Under the pieces are notes generated by a model, which did no database searches, was not told the origin of the DNA, and worked only from the letters and a program-made list of their open reading frames with translations. Both the position numbers and the translations under genes were made by a program. From Peribacillus frigoritolerans_B (GTDB lineage Bacteria; Bacillota; Bacilli; Bacillales; DSM-1321), in assembly GCF_044762665.1 (NCBI RefSeq), contig NZ_JBIWES010000011.1:135037-199036 (forward strand): a stretch of 64,000 nt of DNA. The letters are read 5' to 3'. Of this stretch, positions 26,358 to 35,526 are shown in pieces (within the stretch, counting starts at the first letter, position 1; the number at the start of each line of letters is the position of its first letter).

Positions 26358-27587
26358 TTGGAGCCAATCAAAAATACAACAGTACAGAAAAAGAATTTGA
26401 CTAAGCCAAAAACGAACCGCACTTTATTGTTAGGTGCAGCATTCCTAATGGCAACATCGGCAATAGGACCAGGTTTTTTAATGCAAACGACCGTTTATAC
26501 CCAAAGTCTTGCGGCAAGTTTCGGTTTCGTTATACTTATTTCGGTCATTCTTGATATATTTGCCCAAACAAATGTATGGCGCATTATTGCTGTATCCGAA
26601 AAAAGGGGTCAAGAGATTGCAAACATGGTCCTTCCTGGACTGGGTTATGTACTGGCAGCACTAATCGTCATGGGCGGGCTGGCATTTAATATTGGAAATA
26701 TCGCAGGAGCCGGATTAGGTTTAAATGCGATGACGGGAATATCCCCAACTACTGGAGCCGCAATAAGCGCAGTCATCGCCGTACTGATTTTTGTAGTGAA
26801 AGAAGCAGGAAAAGCGATGGACCGTTTTACGCAAATCGCCGGATTTTTCATGATTTGTTTGATGATTTACGTTGCTTGGACAACCTCTCCTCCTGTAGGG
26901 GAAGCGGCAGTGAAGACCTTTGTGCCTGATAAAATCGATATTATCGCCATCGTTACATTAGTGGGTGGATCTGTAGGCGGCTACATTACTTTTGCGGGTG
27001 GCCATCGACTATTGGATGCAGGAGTGAAGGGCGTTGACTCATTGCCACAAGTCACGAAGAGCTCGGTAATGGGGATACTGATAACGACGGTCATGCGTGT
27101 TGCGTTATTTCTAGCAGTACTGGGTGTTGTATCGAAAGGTTTGCAAATTGATCCGGATAACCCTGCAGCATCCGTTTTTCAACTCGCTGCGGGTAATATA
27201 GGATATAAAATCTTCGGTATTGTCATGTGGGCAGCAGCTATCACGTCTGTTGTTGGAGCTGCATATACTTCGGTTTCATTTATCAGAACTTTCAGCGAAA
27301 AGATAAATAATAAGGCTAACTGGATAATCATTGGCTTTATAGTCGTATCGACCATCTGCTTTCTATTGATCGGTCAACCGGTTAAAGTACTGCTTGTAGT
27401 TGGGGCCATTAATGGACTGATATTACCAATTGCCCTTGGAACATTGCTTATTGCCGCATATAAGAAAAACATCGTGGGTGATTATAAGCATCCTTTATGG
27501 TTAACGATTTCCGGTGTATTCGTGGTAGTCATCATGGCGTTGATGGGCGTATATACATTAATGAAACAACTGCCCGCACTTTTTTAA
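26358..27587 (+). CDS. NRAMP-like carrier of the 5-oxoprolinase operon (YcsG type)
   Basis: A 409-residue membrane protein with 11-12 helices, distantly related to NRAMP metal carriers. The helix 1 region SAIGPGFLMQTTVYTQ replaces the DPGN metal motif of true NRAMPs, so a metal substrate is doubtful. In this operon an organic substrate such as 5-oxoproline is more plausible. The start is a TTG with AGGAGG 10 bases upstream. The order pxpA, carrier, hydro-lyase-like, pxpB, pxpC is conserved with B. subtilis. Confidence 0.85.
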   Translation: MEPIKNTTVQKKNLTKPKTNRTLLLGAAFLMATSAIGPGFLMQTTVYTQSLAASFGFVILISVILDIFAQTNVWRIIAVSEKRGQEIANMVLPGLGYVLAALIVMGGLAFNIGNIAGAGLGLNAMTGISPTTGAAISAVIAVLIFVVKEAGKAMDRFTQIAGFFMICLMIYVAWTTSPPVGEAAVKTFVPDKIDIIAIVTLVGGSVGGYITFAGGHRLLDAGVKGVDSLPQVTKSSVMGILITTVMRVALFLAVLGVVSKGLQIDPDNPAASVFQLAAGNIGYKIFGIVMWAAAITSVVGAAYTSVSFIRTFSEKINNKANWIIIGFIVVSTICFLLIGQPVKVLLVVGAINGLILPIALGTLLIAAYKKNIVGDYKHPLWLTISGVFVVVIMALMGVYTLMKQLPALF

Positions 27588-27675
27588 TGATTAATGAATG
27601 AAAATCCAATAAATAAAAGTGGGCGTGGCATCAGTTTGTCACTGGCTGCCAATTCGCAATAGGAGATGAATACTA

Positions 27676-28467
27676 ATGATCGACCTTTCTCAAGCTACCC
27701 CGGCTGAGTTGCGTTCAATGATTCGAAAAAATGAATTGATAAAACCGACCGCTGGCATGGCTAACGGTTATGCACAAGCGAACTTAGCCATCTTAAAAAA
27801 AGAGCATGCTTTTGATTTCTTATTATTCTGTCAGCGTAACCCTAAATCCTGTCCATTGCTAGATGTTACGGAAATTGGTTCACCCATTCCCGCATTTGCA
27901 GCAAATTCGGGGGATATACGCACCGATATTCCGAAATATAGGGTATATAAAAATGGAGAATTAGTGGAAGAAGTAACGGATATTTCAAACTACTGGGAAG
28001 ACGATATGGTTGGATTTTTAATTGGGTGCAGCTTTACATTCGAACACGCCCTCTTGAGTAATGATATTTCGATTCGTCATATTGAAGAGGGATGCAATGT
28101 ACCTATGTATAAAACCAATATCCCTTGTATTGAAGCAGGGATTTTTCATGGGAAAATGGTGGCTAGCATGAGGCCGATTCCACAAAAGGATGTGGTGAGG
28201 GCAGCTCAAGTGACATCGCGGTTTCCGGCCGTTCATGGCGCTCCGATTCATATTGGAGACCCTGAAGCGATCGGTGTTTCCAGCATTCAGCATCCGGATT
28301 TTGGTGATCCAGTAACGATTCGTGAAGGGGAAGTCCCAGTATTTTGGGCATGTGGTGTAACACCCCAATCCATTGCCATGGAGACTAAACCGGAGATCAT
28401 GATCACGCATGCACCTGGACATATGTTCATAACGGACATTCGTGATGAAAAATTAGGAGTTTTATAA
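27676..28467 (+). CDS. YcsI-type putative hydro-lyase (DUF1445)
   Basis: A 263-residue cytoplasmic protein of the D-glutamate cyclase / DUF1445 family. PTAGMANGYAQANLAIL near residue 24, FLLFCQRNPKSCPLLDV near 48, FLIGCSFTFEHALL near 113 and FWACGVTPQSIA near 227 are family blocks. Mammalian relatives convert D-glutamate to 5-oxo-D-proline, which fits a pyroglutamate operon. AGGAGATG precedes the ATG. The reaction in bacteria is inferred. Confidence 0.85.
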   Translation: MIDLSQATPAELRSMIRKNELIKPTAGMANGYAQANLAILKKEHAFDFLLFCQRNPKSCPLLDVTEIGSPIPAFAANSGDIRTDIPKYRVYKNGELVEEVTDISNYWEDDMVGFLIGCSFTFEHALLSNDISIRHIEEGCNVPMYKTNIPCIEAGIFHGKMVASMRPIPQKDVVRAAQVTSRFPAVHGAPIHIGDPEAIGVSSIQHPDFGDPVTIREGEVPVFWACGVTPQSIAMETKPEIMITHAPGHMFITDIRDEKLGVL

Positions 28468-28489
28468 CTGACAGAAAGAGATGATTCCT

Positions 28490-29248
28490 ATGCCGGAAAA
28501 GCTTTTGAAAAAAACTGCATGTACACTTTCTCCATTGGGCGATTCCGCAATCGTGATAACATTCGGGAATGGAATGGAATACAGCGTTCACAAAAAAATA
28601 AAGTTGTTAAAGGATTTGCTCGAAGATGAACCTTTTGCAGGGTTTATAGAATGTGTACCGGCTTATACTAATTTGACGGTTTTTTATGATCCACTCGTTA
28701 TTTATAAGGATCAAAATAAAAGCTATGGTAGTGAAACCATTTCTCCCTTTGAAGTGGTCCAATCCATCTTGGAAATGAAATTACAGGATATAAAAGAAGA
28801 TAAGAAACTAGTACATCGAACGGTTACCATTCCCGTGTGCTATGGGAATGAATATGGACCCGATTTGGAATATGTTGCCCGCTATAACGATTTGACTACG
28901 GATGAAGTCATTCATATTCATTCAACCGGTGAGTATTTGGCTTATATGATTGGGTTCGCACCGGGTTTCCCGTTTCTTGGCGGACTGTCAAAAAACATCG
29001 CGACACCTAGGCGTTCCTCTCCCCGAGTGACCATTCCGGCAGGGGCAGTAGGTATTGCCGGAATGCAAACGGGTGTATATCCCATATCAACGCCTGGTGG
29101 ATGGCAATTGATCGGACAAACGCCAACCAAACTATTTTTACCAAATAGTAATCCTCCAAGTTTATTACAAGCAGGGGACATTGTGAAGTTCCATCCGATT
29201 ACGGATCAAGAATATAAAGAAATGATTCTTAAGGAGGTGGTACAGTGA
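28490..29248 (+). CDS. pxpB: 5-oxoprolinase subunit B (KipI homologue)
   Basis: Second subunit of 5-oxoprolinase; the B. subtilis homologue KipI also inhibits the sporulation kinase KinA. It has about 252 residues. LSPLGDSAIVITFGN lies near the N-terminus, followed by VPAYTNLTVFYDP near 60 and the cyclophilin-like C-terminal domain with IGFAPGFPFLGGL near 160, PRRSSPRVTIPAGAVGIAG and GGWQLIGQTPT. I prefer the ATG at 28490, with AGAAAGAGA upstream, over an ATG 9 bases earlier. Its end overlaps the GTG of pxpC by 4 bases. Confidence 0.92.
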   Translation: MPEKLLKKTACTLSPLGDSAIVITFGNGMEYSVHKKIKLLKDLLEDEPFAGFIECVPAYTNLTVFYDPLVIYKDQNKSYGSETISPFEVVQSILEMKLQDIKEDKKLVHRTVTIPVCYGNEYGPDLEYVARYNDLTTDEVIHIHSTGEYLAYMIGFAPGFPFLGGLSKNIATPRRSSPRVTIPAGAVGIAGMQTGVYPISTPGGWQLIGQTPTKLFLPNSNPPSLLQAGDIVKFHPITDQEYKEMILKEVVQ

Positions 29249-30240
29249 GCCTGCGCGTAATCAAACCGGGATTATTGACCAGTATACAGGATCTTGGAAG
29301 AAAAGGATTCCGGCAACATGGGGTTATTGTAAGCGGGGCGATGGATGCACATTCATTACGAATTGCCAATATGTTGGTTGGCAATGAAGAAGGAGAAGCG
29401 GCCTTGGAAATTACATTAATGGGTCCGACCGTTAAAGTAGAGAAAAATTGCCTGATTTCGATAACAGGTGGAAATTTATCACCTACACTTGATAATAAGT
29501 TTGTACCGATGTGGAAGCCCATTCTTGTGAAAAGTGGATCGATTCTTCGATTTGAAGGGTGTAAATCAGGTTGCAGGGCGTACTTAACTGTAGCGGGAGG
29601 CTTTGCTATTCCTGAAGTTATGGAGAGTAAAAGCACATATCTAAGAGCTGGGATTGGCGGCTATATGGGGAGGGCATTAAAGGCTGATGATGTCTTGGAG
29701 TTTAAGGAACCTTCGAAAAATCTTGGTGATCGGAAGTTCAAAATTTCATTTTCATTCCCAAAGTGGTTTGTCAATGAGAAGGAGTTCATGCCAGGGGGAA
29801 AACCTCTCATCCGTTTCATCGATGGAAGCCAATATGAATATTTCACAGATTCAAGTAAAGATAGTTTTGTAGCGGGATTATTTAAAGTTTCCAATCAATC
29901 CGACCGCATGGGATATAGAATATCGGGCCCTACACTGAAATTAAAGGATAATGGCGAGTTATTATCCGAAGCGGTCACAAATGGGTCCGTTCAGGTTCCT
30001 CCAGATGGAAATCCGATCATCCTCCTTTCAGATAGCCAAACAACGGGCGGATATCCTAAGATAGCTCAGGTGATTACGGCGGATTTACCAATTATCGCTC
30101 AGGTTAAACCGGGAGAATCCATTCAGTTCTCACGGGTGAATTTAAAGGAGGCTGAACGGCTGTTCCTTCAAAAAGAACGGCAATTGAAGGAATTGCAAGT
30201 TTCGATTTCATTGGCCTTGAACAAATGGCTGGATAAATAA
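29245..30240 (+). CDS. pxpC: 5-oxoprolinase subunit C (KipA homologue)
   Basis: Third subunit of 5-oxoprolinase, a biotin-dependent-carboxylase-like (urea amidolyase C-terminal type) fold, 331 residues. VIKPGLLTSIQDLGRKGFR at the start, GVIVSGAMDAHSLRIANMLVGN near 30, CRAYLTVAGGFAIPE near 110 and DSQTTGGYPKIAQVI near 260 are the family motifs. It starts at a GTG overlapping the pxpB stop, with AAGGAGGTGG just upstream. It ends the operon, before a strong terminator. Confidence 0.92.
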   Translation: MSLRVIKPGLLTSIQDLGRKGFRQHGVIVSGAMDAHSLRIANMLVGNEEGEAALEITLMGPTVKVEKNCLISITGGNLSPTLDNKFVPMWKPILVKSGSILRFEGCKSGCRAYLTVAGGFAIPEVMESKSTYLRAGIGGYMGRALKADDVLEFKEPSKNLGDRKFKISFSFPKWFVNEKEFMPGGKPLIRFIDGSQYEYFTDSSKDSFVAGLFKVSNQSDRMGYRISGPTLKLKDNGELLSEAVTNGSVQVPPDGNPIILLSDSQTTGGYPKIAQVITADLPIIAQVKPGESIQFSRVNLKEAERLFLQKERQLKELQVSISLALNKWLDK

Positions 30241-30268
30241 TTGCTTCTGCAAAGAAAGCAAACGATGA

Positions 30269-30300
30269 GAAAGTACTCTTATAGAGTGCTTTCTTTTTTT
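30269..30300 (+). terminator. Terminator of the 5-oxoprolinase operon
   Basis: GAAAGTACTC pairs with GAGTGCTTTC, loop of 5 bases, then seven T. Confidence 0.85.
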
Positions 30301-30687
30301 GTTTCAATAAACAATAAAGACGCTTCCTTTCTTCTCTTATATGCAATGCTGTCTTTCAAAGATGCTTTTTTTGCTAGACCCGGTTTGCAATTTCGAAGAG
30401 AGGAGAAGTTGAAATGCATTTTTTTCTCCAGAAAAATCTTGAAACCTTGAAACCTAACCAACCTCATACGTACTTATTTACATTATTACCCCATTCCTAA
30501 TTAAGAAGTTATGAATCGGAATGATGGAAATTCGGGAGTAATCACCATTCTGACATCTGATTTGCTGTTTATTTGAAAAAGTTAAGGGGATTTTTCCAAA
30601 AGGATAGGGAAGTTCCCCGATATGGAACAATCGGGAAAGATCTTACAATTAGGGTATGGTAATTGTTTGTAATGAGGAGGAATAGTA
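30301..30687. promoter_or_regulatory. Upstream region of the molybdoenzyme island
   Basis: This 387-base stretch has no convincing gene. A perfect inverted repeat CCCGAT-N8-ATCGGG (30616-30635) and an imperfect one (TTACAATTA...TAATTG-TTT-GTAA, about 30643-30672) lie just before the first gene. They are candidates for binding by the NreC-like regulator of the island. I see no classical FNR box. Confidence 0.45.
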
Positions 30688-31770
30688 ATGCAGGCAAAAG
30701 TCGCAGCGAATCAAAAAACAAGAAAATCGATTGATGATGCTTTTGCATCACATTTTGCCAAGTCTATGTTTCTAGCAGTTTGCGGACTTGTATTCTTATC
30801 GTTTATTGGAACGAGAATGTTTACACACGTAGATTTAAACCTTTATGGCTATATGGTGGGAACTTTTATTTTTATTGGGGGTTTCTTTTACAGGTTTATC
30901 GCATGGGGAGAAAGGCCGCCAACAAAGGTTTTTATAAAGAAAGGAATCAGAATTCTATTTAGAAAATCAACACCTAAAACTACAGTTGACCATTTAGCAA
31001 CATATAATTTCATCTGGAACAGGGGAATTTACCGATGGACTCAGCACGTTCTAATGGGCTGGGGATGCATTCTTTCCTGCTTCGTTACATTTCCTCTAGT
31101 GTTTGGATGGATGTACTTCACAATGGACGATAACGGTTACTACAACATCATTGCAATGGGGATCCAAGTAATGACAGTACCAGCTAATGGGCTTATTGCG
31201 AAGTTATCATATAACGCACTGAACATTACAGCAGTGATGGTGATTGCCGGTGTATGCATGGCTCTTTACCGCCGCTTGAAAAATATGCAGGCAAGAGCAG
31301 AACAACAATTCATGTATGACTTCCTTCCATTATTCATGCTGTTATTGGTAAGCGGTACCGGATTGGCACTAACGTTTATGAATATTTTCATGAACGGTGC
31401 AGGGCAGCCAGCTATGTCACTGATTCACCAATGGTCAGTCATTATTACATTGATTTATCTTCCGTTTGGAAAGCTTGCACACATACCTTTTCGCCCATTG
31501 AGTGTTTTTGCAAGAAACTACAGAGAACATTATGCGGAAGAATCCATGAAAGGCTGTAAAGTTTGCGGCCATGAGTTTGTTTCAACAGAACAATCAAAAG
31601 ATGTCATAGAGGTGCTCAGTAAGAATGATATAGAATTTCAAACGAAGGATGGGTACCATCTCGCTGAAATGTGTCTTCCTTGTCGGAGAAAATACCGGAT
31701 TGCCCAATTTTCCGGGTTTCCTATCCATGAGGTAAAAGTTAAGGAGGCAAACCAGAATGCAAAGGGATAA
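30688..31770 (+). CDS. Cytochrome-b/NarI-like membrane subunit with C-terminal CxxC pairs
   Basis: A 360-residue protein with about six helices between residues 26 and 290. Conserved histidines fall in helix regions RGIYRWTQHVLMGWG, MSLIHQWSVII and FGKLAHIPFRP, consistent with b-heme ligation as in NarI-like quinol oxidising subunits. After the membrane part come CKVC (about 294) and CLPC (about 339), a zinc-ribbon or Fe-S-like knuckle that NarI lacks. GGAGG precedes the ATG. The catalytic gene begins 14 bases before its stop. It probably carries electrons from the quinol pool to the Fe-S subunit. I do not recognise the exact family. Confidence 0.65.
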   Translation: MQAKVAANQKTRKSIDDAFASHFAKSMFLAVCGLVFLSFIGTRMFTHVDLNLYGYMVGTFIFIGGFFYRFIAWGERPPTKVFIKKGIRILFRKSTPKTTVDHLATYNFIWNRGIYRWTQHVLMGWGCILSCFVTFPLVFGWMYFTMDDNGYYNIIAMGIQVMTVPANGLIAKLSYNALNITAVMVIAGVCMALYRRLKNMQARAEQQFMYDFLPLFMLLLVSGTGLALTFMNIFMNGAGQPAMSLIHQWSVIITLIYLPFGKLAHIPFRPLSVFARNYREHYAEESMKGCKVCGHEFVSTEQSKDVIEVLSKNDIEFQTKDGYHLAEMCLPCRRKYRIAQFSGFPIHEVKVKEANQNAKG

Positions 31771-33928
31771 GTTTTTTAAAGAAGAAAAGAACGTGATGCA
31801 CCCTAATGAAACATTGGTCAAAACCCATTGTGCATATTGCGGAATGCAGTGCGGAATGAATTTAAGGGTAAATGCAGTGACGAATAAAATCATAGGGGTT
31901 GAACCCCGTTATGACTGGCCAGTAACCGTTGGGAAAATGTGTCCAAAAGGGGTTACAGCTTACCAGCAGACAAATCATGTTGATCGTATTTTAAAACCGC
32001 TCATTCGCGACGATGCTTCATTAAAGGGAACAAAGGAAGGCTTCCGGGAAGCAAGCTGGAATGAGGCGTATGATTTAATCGCAAAAAAGTTCAGGGAACT
32101 TCAAGATAAATATGGAAAAGATTCATTATCCGTTTTCAGCGGGGTATCAATGACAAATGAAAAATGCTATTTAACAGGAAAATTTGCACGTGTGGCCCTT
32201 GGGACTCGTTACATTGACTATAATGGGCGATTTTGTATGTCAAGTGCGGCGGGGGGATTCCTTCGTTCTTTTGGGGTAGATAGAGGTTCAACATTACCCT
32301 GGACTGATATTCATGAAACAGATTGCTTATTTATTGCAGGAAGCAACACAGCGGAATGTCATCCAACTTCCATGTTCCGAGTCTGGAGCGTTCAAGAAAG
32401 AGGAGGTTACATTATTGTTGTGGATCCCCGCGAAACGCCTGTTGCGAGAAGAGCAGATGTGCACCTTGACCTGAAACCGGGAACAGATCTTGCCCTTGCT
32501 AATGGAATCTTACATTTATTAATTCAAAATGGTTATGCTGACGAAGAGTTTATTAATAATCATACAAACGGATTTAAAGAAACTAAAGAGCTTGTACGAG
32601 AATTTACACCGGAATATACGAGTGAGCTTACAGGGGTGGCACCGGAAAAAATTGTTCGGGCAGCAGATATTTATGGAAAAGCACCGAATGCAGTTGTAAT
32701 GTTTGCCCGTGGAATTGAACAGCAGCATAAGGGTGTTGACAATGTATCTGGATATACAAACATGGCGCTTGTAACAGGTAAGATAGGCCGTCCGAAGTCT
32801 GGTGTAGCCACATTCACTGGTCAAGGAAACGGACAGGGTGGACGGGAACATGGCCAGAAGGCGGATTTATTGCCAGGATACCGTAAAATTACAAACCCTA
32901 AACATGTTGAAGAAGTTTGTAAAGTTTGGAAAATTACTCCGGAGGAAATGCCTCAGCCGGGTGTTTCTGCTTATGAAATGTTTGAACTGATGGAACAAAA
33001 AACGATCCGCGGATTGTATCTGCTATGTTCTAATCCTGCAGTATCTGCGCCGAACCTGAATTTCGTCAGAAGTGCGATGAAAAACCTGGATTTTATGTTG
33101 TGTTCGGATTTCTATCTTTCTGAATCTGCAGAGTTTGCGGATGTGATCCTGCCGTCTGTAACGTGGTCAGAAGATGAAGGAACAGTTACAAACCTTGAAG
33201 GAAGAATTATTAAGATAAACAAAGCACAAGAACCAATCGGTGAATCTAAGCCCGATTGGCAAATACAAATAGAACTTGCAGAACGTCTTGGAAGAGGAAA
33301 ATACTTTTCCTACCTGAAAACAGCAAAGGACATTGCTGATGAATTCAGACTGGCTAGTAAAGGTGGATATGCCGATTATTACGGTGCAACATGGGAGAAA
33401 ATCGATAAACAGGACGGGGTATTTTGGCCTTGTAAGGATGAAAATGATAAGGGAACGCCGCATATGTTCCTGGATAAAAAATTCTATCACGCAGACGGCA
33501 AAGCGAAAATTTGTGCGCTTCCTTACCGTCCCCCTGCTGAAGAACCAGATGAAAAATATCCGCTTCGTTTAACAACTGGACGTGTCGTTTACCATTACTT
33601 ATCCGGGAACCAGACGAGAAGAATCCAGTTCTTGCGTGATATGTGTCCGGAGCCATACGTCGAAGTGCATCCGGAAACAGCAAAAAAATACAATATGGAA
33701 CATGAAGAAAGTGTCCGCCTAATTACCCGAAGAGGCGAAGCAACCTATAAAGTGAAAATTACAGAAGCAATTCGTAATGATACCGTATTTGTTCCATACC
33801 ATTTTGGTCACGAGCAATCTATCAATCTATTAACCATTGCAGCGCTTGATCCAATGTCCCGTATGCCGGAGTTTAAGGTTTGTGCGGTTCAATTGGAAAA
33901 AGTGGAAATGGAGAAGAAGGTGCAATAA
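31757..33928 (+). CDS. Molybdopterin oxidoreductase, assimilatory-nitrate-reductase (NasC/NarB) type
   Basis: A 723-residue catalytic subunit of the bis-MGD family. The [4Fe-4S] motif C25-X2-C28-X3-C32-X29-C62 is complete (CAYCGMQC, KMCPKG). The Mo ligand is probably Cys160 in NGRFCMSSAAGG. The MGD motifs IAGSNTAECHP, GQGNGQGGREHG and TGRVVYHYLSGNQTRR follow, with a molybdopterin-dinucleotide binding domain at the C-terminus. There is no Tat signal, so it works in the cytoplasm. The closest family by motif is NasC/NarB/NapA, hence nitrate is the likely substrate; formate dehydrogenase-like enzymes are less likely because Sec is absent and a nitrate-type carrier is adjacent. AGGAGG precedes the ATG. 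The membrane, Fe-S and Rieske neighbours are unlike a nas operon. Confidence 0.8.
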   Translation: MQRDKFFKEEKNVMHPNETLVKTHCAYCGMQCGMNLRVNAVTNKIIGVEPRYDWPVTVGKMCPKGVTAYQQTNHVDRILKPLIRDDASLKGTKEGFREASWNEAYDLIAKKFRELQDKYGKDSLSVFSGVSMTNEKCYLTGKFARVALGTRYIDYNGRFCMSSAAGGFLRSFGVDRGSTLPWTDIHETDCLFIAGSNTAECHPTSMFRVWSVQERGGYIIVVDPRETPVARRADVHLDLKPGTDLALANGILHLLIQNGYADEEFINNHTNGFKETKELVREFTPEYTSELTGVAPEKIVRAADIYGKAPNAVVMFARGIEQQHKGVDNVSGYTNMALVTGKIGRPKSGVATFTGQGNGQGGREHGQKADLLPGYRKITNPKHVEEVCKVWKITPEEMPQPGVSAYEMFELMEQKTIRGLYLLCSNPAVSAPNLNFVRSAMKNLDFMLCSDFYLSESAEFADVILPSVTWSEDEGTVTNLEGRIIKINKAQEPIGESKPDWQIQIELAERLGRGKYFSYLKTAKDIADEFRLASKGGYADYYGATWEKIDKQDGVFWPCKDENDKGTPHMFLDKKFYHADGKAKICALPYRPPAEEPDEKYPLRLTTGRVVYHYLSGNQTRRIQFLRDMCPEPYVEVHPETAKKYNMEHEESVRLITRRGEATYKVKITEAIRNDTVFVPYHFGHEQSINLLTIAALDPMSRMPEFKVCAVQLEKVEMEKKVQ

Positions 33929-34489
33929 ATGAAAAAGAGGCTGTACTTAGAACTTGAAAACTGTATAGGATGCCGTTCATGCCTTGCAGCATGTACACAA
34001 TGCGGAGGGCATGAAGAACGGAACAGGAACTATGTTTACGATGTAAACCCTATGGTTAATCGGCAAACCATGCCTCTAATGTGCCTTCATTGTGTGAATC
34101 CGGCCTGTGCAAGAAGCTGTCCGGCCCAGGCAATCCAAATCCATGAAACAGGGGCCGTATTATCCGCTCTCGTTGAAAAATGTATTGGCTGCCAAAACTG
34201 TACGATTGCTTGTCCATATGGAATACCGAAGTTTGACACAGAACAAAACTTAATGTACAAATGCGATTTATGTATCGACCGAACAAAAGACAGTATCCCG
34301 CCAATGTGTTCAAGTGTTTGCCCGTCTAATACACTTCAATGGCTAACTGATGAAGAAATTGAAAATAAGAAAAAACAATTTCATCTAGATAATGGAAAAT
34401 GGGTGACTAGCATGCCGTATCTTGAAGGTGAAACAAACGTTAAAGTAAATTTGCCTGGAATTTTACAGGGGATTACGAAGCTATTTTAG
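33929..34489 (+). CDS. Four-cluster ferredoxin-type electron-transfer subunit (DmsB/NrfC-like)
   Basis: A 186-residue soluble protein with sixteen cluster cysteines in four groups: C12/15/18/22, C52/55/60/64, C85/88/91/95 and C112/115/127/131. This is the pattern of DmsB, NrfC and PsrB subunits carrying four [4Fe-4S] clusters. No signal peptide. The ATG follows the catalytic gene's stop with no gap. It should pass electrons between the membrane subunit and the molybdoenzyme. Its presence marks this as a respiratory-type complex rather than the NAD(P)H-linked assimilatory enzyme. Confidence 0.85.
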   Translation: MKKRLYLELENCIGCRSCLAACTQCGGHEERNRNYVYDVNPMVNRQTMPLMCLHCVNPACARSCPAQAIQIHETGAVLSALVEKCIGCQNCTIACPYGIPKFDTEQNLMYKCDLCIDRTKDSIPPMCSSVCPSNTLQWLTDEEIENKKKQFHLDNGKWVTSMPYLEGETNVKVNLPGILQGITKLF

Positions 34490-34500
34490 GAGGGATTAAG

Positions 34501-35028
34501 ATGCCGTCAGATAAAAATAATAAATTTCCCTTTAATGAAGATAATTACACCCATAATATTGACCGGAATAATGAAAGAAAGCTCGACAGACGTGGGTTCA
34601 TGAAAACATTAGTGGGTGCGGCTGGTGTATTCGCAATTTCGTCCCTTCCTTGGGGAGCGGTAGCGGCTAAAGAATTGATGGGACTTGGTGAAAAGGAGTA
34701 TCCTCACAAAAAAATCACAGATGTAAGCAAAATTGCAATTGGTGACGCAGTAGATTTTAAATTTCCTGGTGATCATGATGATGCCATTTTGATCAGATTG
34801 TCTGAAAAGAAATACGTAGCTTATCAAAATGCATGCACACATCTTCGTTGCCCGGTTTTCTGGGTGAAGGATGAAGGAGAGATGGTTTGTCCTTGTCATC
34901 ATGGGAAATTTGATGTTGAAACAGGTGCTCCAACTGCGGGTCCGCCAAGAAGGCCGCTGCCTGAAATTCAGGTGAAAGTTGAAAATGGCGGGGTATACGC
35001 AGTGAGGGTGAAGCGTTATGGATCATAA
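34501..35028 (+). CDS. Rieske [2Fe-2S] protein with Tat-type N-terminus
   Basis: A 175-residue Rieske protein. Residues 29-35 read DRRGFMK, a twin-arginine motif, followed by a hydrophobic stretch (LVGAAGVFAISSLPWGAVA), so the Rieske domain is exported and probably remains anchored. The cluster motif is C112-T-H114 and C130-P-C132-H133, with C117 and C132 as the usual disulfide pair. AGGAGGG precedes the ATG. Rieske partners accompany archaeal and some bacterial nitrate reductases as part of quinol-oxidising modules. An outward Rieske with an inward catalytic subunit suggests electron transfer across the membrane via the cytochrome-b-like subunit. Confidence 0.88.
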   Translation: MPSDKNNKFPFNEDNYTHNIDRNNERKLDRRGFMKTLVGAAGVFAISSLPWGAVAAKELMGLGEKEYPHKKITDVSKIAIGDAVDFKFPGDHDDAILIRLSEKKYVAYQNACTHLRCPVFWVKDEGEMVCPCHHGKFDVETGAPTAGPPRRPLPEIQVKVENGGVYAVRVKRYGS

Positions 35029-35209
35029 ATTTTTTGGTGTCGCGTTGCTTTGTGCCTTCTTGATGATTAATATTGTATTTACGCAATTTATGGTTCATCA
35101 ATATTATTATGAAAATTATGTAAATGTTTTAATATTTGGGGGATTAAACCTTGGGGTATTTCCATTAGCGTTATTTATTTATAAAAAAACGAAAAACGAA
35201 AAGGCGTGA
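35018..35209 (+). CDS. Small membrane protein of the molybdoenzyme operon
   Basis: A 63-residue protein with two helices (GVALLCAFLMINIVFTQF and NVLIFGGLNLGVFPLALFI) and a basic tail. It starts inside the end of the Rieske gene and is followed by another overlapping gene, so it is firmly within the operon. It may be an accessory subunit of the membrane complex. No family recognised. Confidence 0.7.
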   Translation: MDHKFFGVALLCAFLMINIVFTQFMVHQYYYENYVNVLIFGGLNLGVFPLALFIYKKTKNEKA

Positions 35210-35214
35210 ATCAC

Positions 35215-35526
35215 ATGAACAATGAAACATACCTTGATTTTTGTTTTGTAAAAGAAGCATCTGGAAATTTTGCTGCTGAAATCGATAAGCTCCTTTCAGA
35301 ACTTTTTAAAGGTGTTCTTCTTAACTGGTATTTGGATGAAAAGTCAATAGATGGGGTCGACATTGTAGTTGCCGAAGTCAAGGGAATGGGCAAATGGGAG
35401 TCTGAAGAAGAAACAATTGAATTTATCGAGAATCATGCAGAAGATACATTCTGGAAATATTTGCAGGGTTATCAAATGAATGTATACACAGCGAAGAGAG
35501 GATGCAATACCTGTGGATCACATTAA
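35215..35526 (+). CDS. Small soluble protein of the molybdoenzyme operon, CxxC at C-terminus
   Basis: A protein of about 103 residues, acidic and soluble, ending KRGCNTCGSH. I chose the ATG at 35215, with AAAAGG upstream, over a GTG 9 bases earlier. The family is not recognised. In position it could be a maturation or chaperone protein, since no NarJ/TorD-like gene is present, but its length is too short for a known one. The terminal CxxC could bind a metal. Confidence 0.65.
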   Translation: MNNETYLDFCFVKEASGNFAAEIDKLLSELFKGVLLNWYLDEKSIDGVDIVVAEVKGMGKWESEEETIEFIENHAEDTFWKYLQGYQMNVYTAKRGCNTCGSH